In this document: positions 1 to 11,695 of the stretch, in pieces
Numbering within the stretch: position 1 is the first letter of the stretch
How the letters are laid out: every line of letters starts with the position of its first letter
Origin: Blepharisma stoltei
Lineage: Eukaryota; Ciliophora; Heterotrichea; Heterotrichida; Blepharismidae
Length of the DNA stretch: 64,000 nt
NCBI GenBank assembly: GCA_914767885.1
Contig: CAJZBQ010000052.1
Coordinates: 776,501-840,500, forward strand
Direction: 5' to 3'
Notes under the pieces: generated by a model
Seen by the model: only the letters and a program-made list of their open reading frames with translations
Database searches by the model: none
Told to the model about the DNA's origin: nothing
Position numbers and translations under genes: made by a program

Positions 1-2911
1 GAATTTCCGCTGTTGTTCTTCATGGCCCTCAAAATTATATAAAGGGGAAAAATGGGTATTTGGGTTGTTTTGGAGCTCTGGTGGGAGATTTGATACATTC
101 ACAACTTTCTGTTGGGGCTCGTTGACGTATAATAAATCTCCTGAGTTGGAAAAAATAGAGCTATATGAACCTCTTGTGTATTGGGAGTCGTCTTCGTATG
201 TTTCCTTGTTAAAAACTGACGACCTAACCCCTGCTTTGACGATATTTCTGAAATCGCCTTGTCCGGTGATAGAAAACATGCTGGCAGCCCTTCTCTGTAC
301 AAAGTCATAAATATTGCTGCACTTATAGTCACTTCAATTGATTGGATGTCCAAACTTAGCATGGAGCATCATCTCAACGCGGGATCCTGGGAGTCCTTGT
401 TTGCAGTCATGCAAGATTTCGTCCATGCTTTTTGAGACCTCTTCTGTGTCTGAAATTGTCTTTTTCTTGCTTGGCTTCCATATCGCAAAAGGATGATTTG
501 TCCCTTTAAGCACAATTTCTACATTCGGGATCGTCAATAATAAGTCTTTTAGCTTAGAAAATCCTAGTTCTTGTAGATCTAAATGGAAACTAAGTTTTCT
601 CTTAAGGTACAAAGGAAGCTGGGCTAGAGAAATCCCGCTTCGATTCTCTTTGAGGACTTCTACGACTGCGAATTGGACAGCTCTAAGCTTGTTAGCGTTA
701 TCTTCTTCGTAGTTTTTTTTGGTCGTCACAGGTGTTCATACTAATAAAGTCCTTTGGTATCTTAACAGATCTTCGTCTATAGCTAGCTGGACCATATAGC
801 TAAGCTTGCCTAAAGAAGAGCTCTGCAAAGTAGGCGCACAAAGCTTCAAAAATTGCGCACAGCCATATCTCCCTCCAGGTATAGCTGTAGATTCATCTAT
901 TTTTGGCCCAGCTGAGGAAAAATAGCGCTCTAAAAACTCCACAAAGTTTTGCCATTCTCTTGTCTGCTTTATGTGGAGGACGTCGCCTACCTTGATAAGC
1001 TGGTCTACTGACTCCCATTCTTCGCCTTTAGGAAAGATGACGTGGGTGTCTTGGCCTGTGACTGGGTCATTGATGTCTCTGATTATAAATTCAGGGATTT
1101 GGTCTGTGGTAAATAGCGGCTCAGAGTCACCTTGTTGGTGCATAAAAATTGAAAAATCGATGCCTTGCTTTTCTGCTGGGGCACTTTTGGTATGGTGGTG
1201 CTTTTCTTGGTAGAACCCTTTGCAAGCGTCTAGGAGGTTGTCCCACTGTACAGGTGATGGCTTGAATTCAAAAGCTTCTTTCATACGGGACATTATGGCT
1301 CTCTCAGTTGGCATCATTTCGTCTACTCTTAAAGATCGTAAAGTCCATAGCAAACTTTCCAGGCTGAGACTACTCAGTTTCATGCTAATAAAAGACATTG
1401 ATTTTATGTTCCCGAACTGTCTCTCAGTCAAATGGACTATGTCAAGCCTACTTGCAGAATTTATAAAATCCATTGTCCTATCAGAGGATATTCTGAACTT
1501 TTGGGAGAAGTATTGGACGAATTCTTTGGTTTCGTGCATTATTTGGCCTTTTTCAGCAAGCTCTTTGAGAGCGGACAGGAGTTGGTCGTGGGAAGCGTCT
1601 TGTTCAGCTTTTCTGACGAATCTTTGCATAACTGGGCAAGCCTCAAGGATCACTACTTTTTCGCCTGGTTTTATGCTTTTTTTATTAGTTAGCCATTATT
1701 TTTAAGTATAATTATTAGAAATAAATTTATTAAATAGAGAATAGTCCCGATCGGAACTCAGAAAATGAATTTCGCCCTTGGACTGAAGGTTTCGAAGAAG
1801 GCACAGGGATTTTTGTTGGCCCGTCCATTTCTTTCGGCAGCATTTCGACAGGGAATGGGTTTATGGGATAGTAAGTTGACGAAATTAGAAGTTTCACACT
1901 GGGCAAATTCGCTTGAATTTGAGCGAGATGATGCCTTATTTGTATGGCTTGGCTGCAGAGCACCAAAATTTCAGTCAGCCCTTTCGAGCCTTCAGACGAA
2001 ATGTCGATAAGCAAAGCTTCAGTTTCCCTTAACCCCCCTATGGATTTTTTTTTTCTTCAGAATCGAAAAGTGAAATTAATTTTAATTTGCGAAATTTATA
2101 TTTTAAAATGCAAGCTGTTTAAATTAAACAGAATTATCTAGAGATTTCATTATAATCATTATGACTTATATATCAAAATAATTTTTCATAGAAAATTTTT
2201 TGTTCGCTTATGGAAGGGGTTTTTTATCCAAAAAATAGGGATTTTTCCAATGGTTTTATTCACTCACGGAGGTTGGGAGTTAGACCTTCACAAATAACAA
2301 GCTTAACACCAGCTGCTTCAAAGATGTCCTTTCATTTAATGAATCAGTCGCCATACGCTTTTATATGCTTTTTATTATAAAAATTTACTATAAATATTTT
2401 TTATCCTCCACAGTTATGCCCATTTAATAGACTTTATAAATATTTATTAATAAAAATGCTATTTTTCCTAAAAAAAAAAGCTAAAAATTAGATTTTTTCA
2501 ATGTATTTATTCCTTGCAATAGAATATTTTCCAATAATTATTGACCCACTGCAGATCACATTCGACTTTTTGGAATTTTTCTTTTATACTTGTTATGGCA
2601 GTTTGCACATCTTCTGGGCGCAACGGTCTACACGTGTTAAGGTCCCAAAAAACAGCGACGCGGCTTGGTGGGGAAAGCGTTGTAATACTGTGCTTCATAT
2701 GAGCCTGCTTGCAATTGCTGCATATGCTGATTTGGCAAGTGTTGCATAATTGGATAGCCGGAGACCTACAGTTTTGGCATAGTGTTTGACGTGTGTGGGT
2801 TTTTCGCTTGCCACCACGATGGATGGCGTCGTCACAACGAGGGCAAAGGGCTTCGTCACATTCTGAGCAGATAACTTTTGCCTGAATGTTAGAGCATTCC
2901 TCACAATTCAT
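1..2911 (-). CDS. B-box / NYN / LOTUS (OST-HTH) domain protein, 3' end beyond window
   Basis: Four exons: 2527-2911, about 2283-2363, 1737-2028 and 1-1687. The first exon has two cysteine-rich B-box-like fingers (CEECS..., CQNCRSP...), then the start of an NYN RNase domain (RVAVFWDLNTCRP). The NYN domain continues across two IESs (KAYGDWFIKWKDIFEAAGVKLVI; LLISSTYYP). The last exon carries two LOTUS/OST-HTH folds (about 210-640 and 150-410). TGA codons at 733-735 and 334-336 are read as Trp; the second sits at a position that is aromatic in LOTUS domains. NYN plus LOTUS is the architecture of limkain/MARF1-type RNA regulators; the N-terminal B-boxes are unusual. An RNA-binding or RNA-cleaving role is inferred. 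The NYN acidic residues are only partly recognisable, so nuclease activity is uncertain. No stop is seen before the window edge. Confidence 0.75.
1688..1736. other. Short TA-bounded IES (49 bp)
   Basis: Removing it between TA 1686-1687 and TA 1735-1736 joins ...SGLFS to NKKSIKPGEKVVILEACP in frame and bypasses a TAA at 1730. Confidence 0.55.
2029..2279 (+). mobile_element. Degenerate pogo-type MITE (IES) in the NYN exon
   Basis: Flanked by TTA on both sides (2029-2031 and 2280-2282). The body matches the MITE consensus (ACAGAATTA, TTATATATCAAAA, TTCACTCACGGAGG) but the left terminal repeat is decayed to ACCCCCCTATGGA. Excision joins VICEG to LRETEALLID in frame on the minus strand. Confidence 0.8.
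2364..2526. other. Probable TA-bounded IES in the NYN domain
   Basis: AT-rich, contains stops in the reading frame. A TA-TA join (2362-2363 with 2525-2526) gives ...NNYWKIKAYGDWF in frame. Other in-frame TA choices are possible, so the right edge is approximate. Confidence 0.5.
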
Positions 2912-3630
2912 GTTATTATAGATAATTTAAATCAACTTTTTAATAAAGAAAAAAGAGAAATTAAATACTTTAAAGGAAAATATGATTTATGTTTAAAGTT
3001 AGAAGTGAGGAAGTATTTGGTGCCTTTATAAGGGAATTACTTAACTTAAAGGGCTTAAAGTCTTAAAATTGTTGCATCCGCACTCTTGCGACCGCCGAAA
3101 TCTACTTGCCGGAGGAATTCAGACACCTGAGCCTATCTCAATAGAGGTCTACTCCCGAAACTGGAGCTTGCACTGATGTCCCTGGGTCTCAGCGGGTTAT
3201 AATAACTTCTCTAGGCAAAAGTTAGCCCGATACCTTATGCTAGCAACCTTGAGTGGGGAAAGGAAAAAAAAACCACAGCCCTATGGAATTGGCAGGGAAA
3301 GAACCCGTGGCCCAAAAATCTTGCGAATAACTATTACTAATACCTGGACAGGATCCGCCATTAACTAACTCCCAAGGTTTACCCACCCGATACTGTCGCT
3401 CTAGGCAAGCTATGGGGTTAAGATTAAAGGGTCCAAAGCCTTGATTTAGGCTATAAAGTGACTTTTAGCGCCCAATGTGGTGCGTCATCATCAAGGACAA
3501 ATTTTTCGCCTCCATAATATTAATTATCACAAGGGAATAGGAAATTGGGATTTTGAAAAAATTTTTATGAGCCATTTATATGGATTTGAGTGCCATTTGA
3601 ATACTTTATCAGTAGAAATAAAAGAGTTTA
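2912..3630. other. Intergenic stretch with a GC-richer repeat-like block
   Basis: 3060-3480 has a base composition and texture like the retroposons elsewhere in the window, but I found no target-site duplication or tail. The ORF beginning at 3477 has no recognisable domain and runs into the MITE at 3631. No supported gene. Confidence 0.3.
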
Positions 3631-4020
3631 CTCCCCCCCCCCCCTCCGTGAGCGAACAAAAAAATTTTGTTCACTCACGGAGGGGGGTTAATTTTTTTTT
3701 TTTTAAAAAAAAATTTATATATAAATTTTATAAAAAATATTTTTTTTCGAAATTTTAAAAAAATCCTAATTTGCAAAAATTGGGAAGCAAATATTAATTT
3801 AATTTGCAAAATTTATGTTTTAAAACGCAATTTGTTTAAAATTAAACAGAATTAGCTCTAGATTTCATTATACTAATTATCACTTATATATCAAAATTTT
3901 TTTTCCATTAAAATTTTTTCTATTAAAAAAATTTTTGTTCGCTCACGGAGGGTGGGTTTTTGGTCAAAAAATGGTGATTTTTCTAATGGTTTTGTTCGCT
4001 CACGGAGGGGGGGGGGGGAG
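3631..4020 (+). mobile_element. Pogo-type MITE, full-length copy
   Basis: 390 bp between TTA 3628-3630 and TTA 4021-4023. Ends are CTCCCC...CTCCGTGAGCGAAC and GTTCGCTCACGGAGGGG...GAG. Next to the left end is a second inverted motif (TTTTGTTCACTCACGGAGG), so each end is itself palindromic. No transposase; non-autonomous. Confidence 0.9.
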
Positions 4021-4103
4021 TTAGAAAAATGATTTAGATATGCATAGGCAGAATAGGAAAGTAATTCTTCTAAGGATTGGAGATGGTTTGAATAATTTTA
4101 TTA

Positions 4104-4736
4104 TCCCTCACGGAAGGGGTTATTTTTTTTTAAAATTTATATAGATTTTATAGTAAAATATTTTTTTAAAATTCGTAAAAACTAATTTAATTTGTCAGAT
4201 TTATGTTTTAAAATGTAACTCCCCCCTTCCGTGAGTGAACAAAATCATTGGAAAAATCCCTATTTTTTGCCCAAAAACTCACCCTCCGTGAGTGAACAAA
4301 AATTTTTTTAATAGAAATTTATTATGAAAAAAAAATTGATATATAAGTGATAATTAGTATAATGAAATTTCGAGCTAATTCTGTTTAATTTTAAACAAAT
4401 TGAGTTTTAAAATATAAATTTTTATAAATTAAATTAATATTTGCTTTCCAATTTTTGCAAATTAGTATTTTTTTAAAATTTCGGAAAAAAATTTTTCTAT
4501 AAAATTTATATATAAATTTTTTTTAAAAAAAAAATTAACCCCCCTCCGTGAGTAAACAAAATTTTTTTGTTCACTCACGGAGGGGGGGAGTAAGCAAAAA
4601 ATAAACAGAATTAGCTAGAGATTTCGTTATAATAATTATCACTTATATAGCAAAATATTTTTCCATAAAAAATTTTTGTTCGCTCGCAGAAGGGGCTTGT
4701 GCAAATATAGGGTTTTGTTCGCTCTGGAAGGGGGAG
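4104..4736 (+). mobile_element. Pogo-type MITE split by another copy
   Basis: Left end TCCCTCACGGAAGGGG at about 4104, right end CTGGAAGGGGGAG at 4736 followed by TTA. The two halves (4104-4218 and 4591-4736) together make one MITE body; the copy at 4219-4590 sits inside it. Confidence 0.8.
4219..4590 (-). mobile_element. Pogo-type MITE nested in another MITE
   Basis: 372 bp, inverted relative to its host copy, flanked by TAA 4216-4218 and TAA 4591-4593. Ends CTCCCCCCTTCCGTGAG and CTCACGGAGGGGGGGAG. Confidence 0.88.
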
Positions 4737-4739
4737 TTA

Positions 4740-5455
4740 GGAAATTCAAAAAATATGAAAGAAAGAATTTCTTAATTATATCGAAAACCTTATTTTTAAA
4801 GCTATCTAATAATAAACCTAACTATTATGAATTTTCGGAGGGAAATTATTTCTGTTGAATAGAAAATTTTATCTTTAACAATAACAAAGAATAAGTTTTA
4901 AGATATCTTACACTTAATTTTGGAGAGTTTTAATCTAGCTTGCATTTGTTTTGATTAAATTTTATTACTGAATTTTCAGTCTAAATGGCATATATTTTTA
5001 TCTTTAAATCGAAAATAATTTGTCAAAATATTCCTCCAGCGTTTCAAATAAATATATCTATGTGCTGTCAAATAATAATTGTAACTCTCACAATCAGATA
5101 TTTTTGATCTAAAAATCAGGCTATTTTTTAATAAAAACAAGAATGAAGTTTTACTTTAAATAATTTCTTTTAGGATAAATAAGCTCCTATGATTTTTCTA
5201 GAAAAGAGCCACATCGATTCAACACTTTTTACTTTTAACTATAAGACCATTATGTGGAAGAATTTATTATCATATTGAAAATAGCTCACCATTAATGTTT
5301 TATAAGGAAAATTGGCTCCTTTTAACCAACTTCCCACAAATCACTCACCGTTTGGAACTAAATAAGCTAATAAAATAAACTTATTTTTCTTATAATTAAT
5401 CGCTATAGGAGTTCAGTAAAGCGTTCTATTATTCTCCAATAAATTCTTTAAATTT
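4740..5455. other. AT-rich intergenic DNA
   Basis: No coding potential, repeat end or RNA gene recognised. Confidence 0.5.
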
Positions 5456-8103
5456 ATGAACATTCTTAAACAAATCAAAGCAGTTCTCCTAGACAAAGAC
5501 AGATCAGAATTATCCTCAGCTCAACAGAATAATATTTTTAAGAGCAACCAAAAATCCTCAAAGCTTGCATTACAGCAGAAAAGGCCTTCTGTTTTATTAA
5601 CTAACTCCCCCCCCATCCTTGATCGAACGATTGGCTGTAAAAATTCCTAAAAAATTGAGGAAATTAACTCCCATCCTTTGATCGAACGATTTTCATATCA
5701 TCCAAATTTTTATATATATATAAAAATATATTAGTTATCAAAAGCTTGGGAAGATGTACCTAATGAAGTTGTTGTCAGAGCTTTGAGACACAGAAAGTTG
5801 CGGAATCAACCATCCGAAGTGATTTAGCCATCAATCTAGGCTTGAAAACTCAATAATCTAAAAAATAGAGATTCTTTAAAATTTAAAAAAAAAAAAAAAA
5901 TTTTGATTCTGTAAGTAACAAATTCAAATTTATACAGTTTAAAAAGGGTAACTAATAAACCAAAATATTAAAAAATTAATATTTTATGAAATTAATTCAA
6001 TTTTTTGCTGTAAAAAATAATTATTAAATACTCTTAACCCTCTTATTTAAAAGTAAATAAAAATATATATATATATAAATTTTTTTTTCCCGAGAATTTT
6101 TTTTTTTTAACCCCCCATCCTTGATCGAACGATGGCGAGTCGTTCGATCAAGGATGGGGGGGGGAAGTAAGGAATTACCAATAAACATCCCTAAGGATCT
6201 TTCTTGTGAAGAGGAAGAACAAATCATCAGAAAGCTTGACAAGGCCAAAGATTGCACTGAGTACTATTGGATAGAAGCCCAATGGGTAAAAGACTGGGCT
6301 GGGTATATCCATGGAGATAAAGCTCCTGGCAAGCTGAGAACTTCAAAATTGAGGGATGCCAAAGGTGCCGTTAAGAAGGATTTAAAAATTGGTACCGATT
6401 ACCGAGCTCTTAACAAGCAGCAATGGCTCTTTTTATCACACAAATACGGAGCTGAGTCACCCATAATTTCAGCTTCCCCTATATATTTAGAGCCAAACAG
6501 TGAAGAAATTGAGCCTGAGGATGCTTTAACCCCTCGTTTTGATGCTACAAATTTAAAATTGCCTCCAAGCATCAGATCTGATCATTTCAGGTCGAATTCC
6601 TGTATTGAAGGAAATCCTAGCCTTAAAAATTCATTTTTTGAGGCTGAATTATTAGAAGCCAATCCATTATTTTCAATAAGAAAAGAAAGTTTCGAAATTC
6701 CGAGCGTGGAAGGGGACGTAAACACTCCGCTTACTGAAGCAGAAGAAATTGAAATTAAATCAAATAATGAGTCAGCGACAAGGAGCACAGCTAATACTAT
6801 GAATGAATCGGAGCTCAGCTTCTTGTGCTCAGGACCTTTTAAAGTAAAATCTGGAAGAGTCGGGCTGGAGAACCCAGGGCTGCTTTGCTATATGAATGCA
6901 GGGCTGCAGTTGCTTTTTACGATTCCAGAAATTAAAGAAAATTTATTACAGCAAAATATAGATTTTCAAGAAAAAAATTTATTGAAAATCATGAGTGAGC
7001 TGGCAAGACAAATTTTTATTGGAAAATCAAAAAAAATCAGGCCTGAAAGCTTTTGGGACTATATAAGCACCTATTTTCCTTTAAGCAGGCAGCATGATTT
7101 GCCAGAGTTTTTGAGGTTTATGATAAATAAACTGGAACAAGAGCTCCCAGTCTTTACACAAATTTTTAATGGGAGCACTTGTAGCAAAATTACATGCGAT
7201 AACTGCTTTCAGGTTTCTAAAAAATATGAGCGGTTTATCGATCTCCAGTTCGAGCTGAGCTCGTCAGTAGAAAAAAGCTTTCTTTTATTTACAAAAGAAG
7301 AGCGTCTCACAGCAAATTATGACTGTGATTCATGCAATGAAAAATCCGAAGTTTCCAAGCAATTTAAAATTTCCAAGGCTCCTTCATATTTATACTGTTT
7401 TAATAAAATAAATGAATAAATAGCCTATATAATGTAGTATTCGCATTGGTTCTGAGCTGAAATATTAATCCAAGTTAAGAGGTTCCGACAAATGCCTTAT
7501 CCACACAAGAAATAAAATGCTGACGTTATGGAAATTGCACTCTGAGACTCGCTCCCCTATGGGATCAGGTAGGACCATCCTGATGAAGCTGAAATAGTGC
7601 CTAATAGGCTTTCAGGCTTGGAAACCCTTGCCGAACAGGGAAGTTTTGCTCCCCCTCAAAAGTTTTCCTGTCCTGCCAGATGGACTAGATAGGTTTACCT
7701 ACCACATGATCTCGTCTTACCGGGGACCATTAGGGCACCCTACAGACGCTGGCTCAGCCTAATGGAGTTAATCCCCTGGGCAGATGGTTAACCTGAAATC
7801 CATAAGGCGGTTTTCTCACTTATGGTCAGCATAACTTAAATCCTTCCACACAAAGTGTCAACCTCCTGCAGGTACAAAAAACGAATGAGCATTGAAAATT
7901 TTGCAACGGAAAAAAATGAATATGAACTCTTAGGAGTTGCCGTACACAATGGGTCAATCGACAATGGACATTATTTGGCATATTGCAAACGAAGCCATTC
8001 CTGGTACCTTTTTGACGACGCGAAGTGCACAAAAGTGTCTTTAAAAGAAGTGCTGAATTTAAATGCATATGTCCTCCTCTATCAAAAAGTCGATCCAAAT
8101 TAA
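5456..8103 (+). CDS. Ubiquitin carboxyl-terminal hydrolase with DUSP domain (USP4/15-like)
   Basis: Exons 5456-5601, 6168-7389, 7465-7508 and 7854-8103, joined by removing three IESs, all in frame. A DUSP-like domain follows the N-terminus (YYWIEAQWVKDWAGYIHGDKAPG). The Cys box is GLENPGLLCYMNAGLQ, so the nucleophile is present although the usual GNT before it is altered. Two CxxC pairs of the finger region are visible (CDNC, CDSC), then a rebuilt LIQVKRF strand and a His box (GSIDNGHYLAYC...WYLFDD). It should cleave ubiquitin from substrates. An ATG inside the MITE at 6121 is not the start; the real N-terminus is MNILKQIKAVLLDKD at 5456. All catalytic boxes are intact after excision. Confidence 0.88.
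5602..6167. mobile_element. MITE family 2 (GATCGAACGA ends), IES in the USP gene
   Basis: 566 bp between TAA 5602-5604 and TAA 6168-6170. Ends CTCCCCCCCCATCCTTGATC and, inverted, GATCAAGGATGGGG...GAAG. An internal copy of the end motif lies at about 5667, and a direct palindrome of the end at 6112-6160. Excision gives SVLLT-KELPINIP in frame. Confidence 0.88.
7390..7464. other. Short TTA-bounded IES (75 bp)
   Basis: TTA at 7390-7392 and 7465-7467. Contains TAA and TAG in frame. Excision restores KISKAPSYLIQVKRF, the conserved LKRF strand of USPs. Confidence 0.88.
7509..7853 (+). mobile_element. Retroposon family B in the USP gene
   Basis: 345 bp; TSD TCCACACAA at 7500-7508 and 7845-7853. 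Starts AAATAAAATGCTGACG, ends near CAGCATAACTTAA. Shares a long stretch (GGACCATCCTGATGAAG and following) with the copies at 20665 and 57284. Excision restores PYPHKVSTSCRY. Confidence 0.88.
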
Positions 8104-8288
8104 GTCGTATATCAAGCGATATAATAACCTAATATTCTTTTTTTTATAAAACCTATTTTTTCTATGCCAAAAAAGTTCTTTATTTCCTATTAAAAATAGT
8201 CTTTTCATAAGCAAAATATATTTTTTCTTATATAATAAGAAATACATTATTACGAGTAATAATTCCTATGTCAAATTAAAAATTATAT

Positions 8289-11200
8289 ATGGGAACTGGA
8301 TGCACAAAACTAAATTACAAACACTTAGTTGAAGTATCTAACCCAAACCTACAACCTAATGACAGGACTAACACCCCAAACAATTCTCGGTCTCTTCCTC
8401 AGGCAGACTATGCCAAATCTCGGACTACCTCTTTTAAAAAGAAAAAAAGTATGAGCAAAGACAAAGATTTTTCCTCTTATATAGAAGCTTCTGCAGCTGA
8501 AATCGACCCTTATGCCACAAAAACATCAGAAGACAAAGATATGATTTTGACTGCTCTGAATAGTCACTTTATTTTCACAAGTTTAACTGAAGAAGACAAA
8601 GAAATGGTCGCTGAATCAATGCAGCTCTATTTATTTGAGACTGGGGCTATAGTTTTTGAACAAGAAATGCCTGCACGATCATATTATGTTTTAAGGACTG
8701 GGCTATTGGAAGTGTTTGTGAATGGAAAATCAGTCAATAAAATCAAGCCTGGGGAAGGGTTTGGAGAGCTTGCATTATTGCATGATAACCCTAGAAGCGC
8801 CACTGTAAAATGTTCAGCGCCTTCAGGGCTCTGAGGTGTCGAACGACAAACCTTCAGAAAAGTCATTGAAGAAATGAATACACAAATCTATGAACAAAAC
8901 CGAGAATTCATAGAAAAAGTCACATTGCTGCAGCCTTTGAATCCTCGGCAAAAGGACTCATTGGCAGCGTCGCTAGTTATTTATAAATACTATAGTGGCC
9001 AAAAAATCATTACAGAAGGAGAAACGGGGCAGCAATTGTTTATTATTAAAGAAGGGATTGTGAGTGTACAAAGAGGCAGCCAGGAAATTGCAAGACTACA
9101 CTCAGGGGGGTATTTTGGAGAAATGGCGCTGCTGAATAATGCACCGAGATCTGCTACATGTGTTGCAGTTGATGGGCCTGTTAAGTGCCTAGTTTTAAGT
9201 AGAGAAACTCTTCAGAAAAACTTGTCAAATCAGCTACAAGATATTATCGAAAAAAATACAATTATGGAAGCTATTTTTTAATATCTCTATAGACTAATAA
9301 ATTTTAGCTTTTTTTTCTATTTTCATACAAAATTAAACTATGTTTTTACTATCCCCTTACAAATTCATTAAAATCGCTATATAAATAAGTCAGAAACCTT
9401 ATCCTTGCTAAACAAACATCAAAAAGAGCTTATCTGTAAAGATATTGACCACAGAGTCTACAAAGGAGGAGACGTCGTTATCCCCCAAAGCACCCTCTGC
9501 AAGCTAAAACTATATATCGTTATATCAGGCAGACTTCAATATGCAAGAACTTCTCATACCTTTGCAGATAAAGGGACTTGTGTGGGTGATCAATATATCA
9601 CTCAGGTTAACCCTGAAGATGTAAAATACGAAGACGATATGATCGCTGCTTCTGACATGAAGGTGGGAGAACTCACCAAATATAAATTTGAAGTAAGTAT
9701 TGGTGGGAAATATGAAGATGTTGTAAAAGAAAATGCAGCCACAAATATTTTGCGAAAAGTTTTCCTATTTAAAACTCTTGACAGCTCACAGATGAAAGAA
9801 CTATTCAGCATCATCAACACTGAAAAATTCTCTGACGGCGAAGTAATTTTGCAAGAAAAAAGTCAAAGCCAGCACATTTTTATAGTGAAAAGAGGAAAAG
9901 TTGACATTATGAGAGGAGACGTTATCATAAGAACAGTCACAAAGCACGATTACTTTGGGGAGCGCGGAATTCTATTTGAAAGTGCTGCTAGTGCTACTTG
10001 TCGAGCCAATGGAAACGTCACGCTTTGGGTTATCAATAATAACGACTTTATCAATATTTTGAACGAAAACATGAGAAAGCAGCTGCTTCATAGAATTCGT
10101 ATGGAGGATGAAAGAGCAGAGCTTGAAGACCTAGCGATTATAAGGCAAATTGGCAGAGGAATGTTCGCAAAAGTGTATTTAGTGCATCCCAGAGACTCAA
10201 AAAATTTATATGCGCTGAAGGTTGTGGAAAGAAGAGTGATTGAGAAATTCGCAATACAAGAACAGTTGTTGGTATTCTTTATGTAGCTGGAAAAACATAT
10301 TTTGAACTTGTGTGACCATCCTTTTATAGTGAAACTTATAAGGGATAAATAAAATGGCATTCGGTTCGAGAGAAATTAGCTTTGCTAATTTTCTCTCCCT
10401 CATGGAATTTTATTTATAGGGTTAGGTTTTCACTCGAGAACTTCTGGACAGCAATAGCGGTTTAACTCTGGGGATAACCAGAGGAACCACTCCTCAGTCC
10501 ACTCAAGATTTCGGGCTTTTACCTCTCAGCACATCCCCACGGGAGGATGACCCTTAGGCGGAACACGCGCAGGAGCTGAGTCGAGCGACAAGGGCGACGG
10601 CAACGCGCCGGGTGAGACGTGCAGCAGGGCTGGTGAAGCAGGAGTTGTTAGAAGGCTTGGACGGGGCTGACCCGTGCCAAGATGGCTCGCCTACGTCATC
10701 AGTTTTGCTATAGGCCCCTTTTGGGCTGTGGCACTAGACACCTTAAACACCAGATAATTAAGTAAGTAAGTAAGTAAGAAACTTATAAGGACTTATAAAG
10801 ATTATAAAAGAATATACTTCTTGCTTGAGTATGTTCATGGCATGCAGCTCAGCGAAATTTTAATGAAAATCGGGCTTTTTACAAATAGCGACACACAGTT
10901 TTACTTGGGATCTCTAATCTTGGCCCTTCAATATCTTCATGAGCGAGACATCATATATCGCGATTTAAAGCCTGAAAACATCATGATTAACGATACAGGC
11001 TTTATCAAACTAATTGATTTTGGCACTGCCAAAATCATCCCATCCCGTACTTATACACTTGTGGGCACTCCTCATTATATGGCCCCAGAAGTGATTGTTG
11101 GGAAAGGCTACAATAAAAATGCTGACTTATGAAGTCTTGGTGTGTGCATGTATGAGTGCTTATGCGGCCGTGTTCCATTTGGAAATGAAGAAACTGACTG

Positions 11201-11591
11201 TTATAGAGTCTATGAAGAAGTACTTGAAAAAGAAATAGACTGGCCTGATGATATAGACCCTGTCAGCGAAACAGCCAAAAATTTTATAGAGCAGCTTTTA
11301 AGTAAATATGCAGAATCCCGAGCTGGAGGGTCTATTGATAATTTAAAAAAGCATGAGTGGTTCACTGGGTATGACTGAGATAACTTAATTAATGAAGCTG
11401 TAATACCTCCATATACACCAAATTTAGGCGAAAAAACTGAAGATTTGCAGAATAATGCTGGGCATGTGTATATGTGGGATGCGCCACTGGATAATGAAAG
11501 TGAGGAGGAAGAGTCGCTGCCTGATATTTCTGATACAGAACTGGAAGCATATAAAAAAAGTATTCCTGAAAACTGGGATGAAGGTTTTTAA
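8289..11591 (+). CDS. cGMP-dependent-type protein kinase (PKG) with four CNB domains
   Basis: Exons 8289-9278, 9378-10271, 10287-10343 and 10791-11591. Four cyclic-nucleotide-binding modules precede the kinase. The first two keep the phosphate cassette ([32 protein letters not shown]), the third is degenerate and the fourth is altered ([16 protein letters not shown]). The AGC-kinase domain has [14 protein letters not shown]-type lysine (YALKVVERR), [16 protein letters not shown] and [13 protein letters not shown] codons encode Trp at 8832-8834, 11130-11132 (the D-x-W of subdomain IX) and in WFTGYDW. The MGTGC start suits N-myristoylation and palmitoylation. Four CNBs resemble alveolate PKGs. 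The second-messenger preference cannot be decided by eye. Note that 15-nt intron 10272-10286 interrupts the kinase N-lobe. Confidence 0.92.
9279..9377. other. Short TA-bounded IES (99 bp) in PKG
   Basis: TA 9279-9280 joined to TA 9378-9379 gives [19 protein letters not shown]; without excision there is a TAA at 9279. Confidence 0.75.
10272..10286 (+). other. 15-nt spliceosomal intron
   Basis: GTATTCTTTATGTAG. It contains an in-frame TAG; removal gives [19 protein letters not shown]. Confidence 0.9.
10344..10790 (+). mobile_element. Retroposon family A in the PKG kinase domain
   Basis: TSD GAAACTTATAAGG (13 bp) at 10331-10343 and 10778-10790. Begins AAATAAAATGGCATTCGG and ends with a (GTAA)n tail. 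A second, inverted copy is at 19160. Excision gives [24 protein letters not shown]. Confidence 0.93.
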
Positions 11592-11695
11592 TATATTATC
11601 TAATCAAGCAAGAAGTTATGAAAATTTTACCTTAATTAGTAATATCGATTTCAGTTTATAATTGATAAGTGGGCTAATTTATAGTTTACTATAAT

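Noticed and set aside
1765-2010. Plus-strand 81-codon ORF
   Set aside because: Shadow of the minus-strand NYN exon, which is in frame with its neighbours.
4676-4858. 60-codon ORF
   Set aside because: Begins in the MITE right end and runs into AT-rich DNA.
6121-6170. ATG at 6121 as the USP start
   Set aside because: It lies in the MITE terminal palindrome; the real N-terminus is at 5456 and joins in frame.
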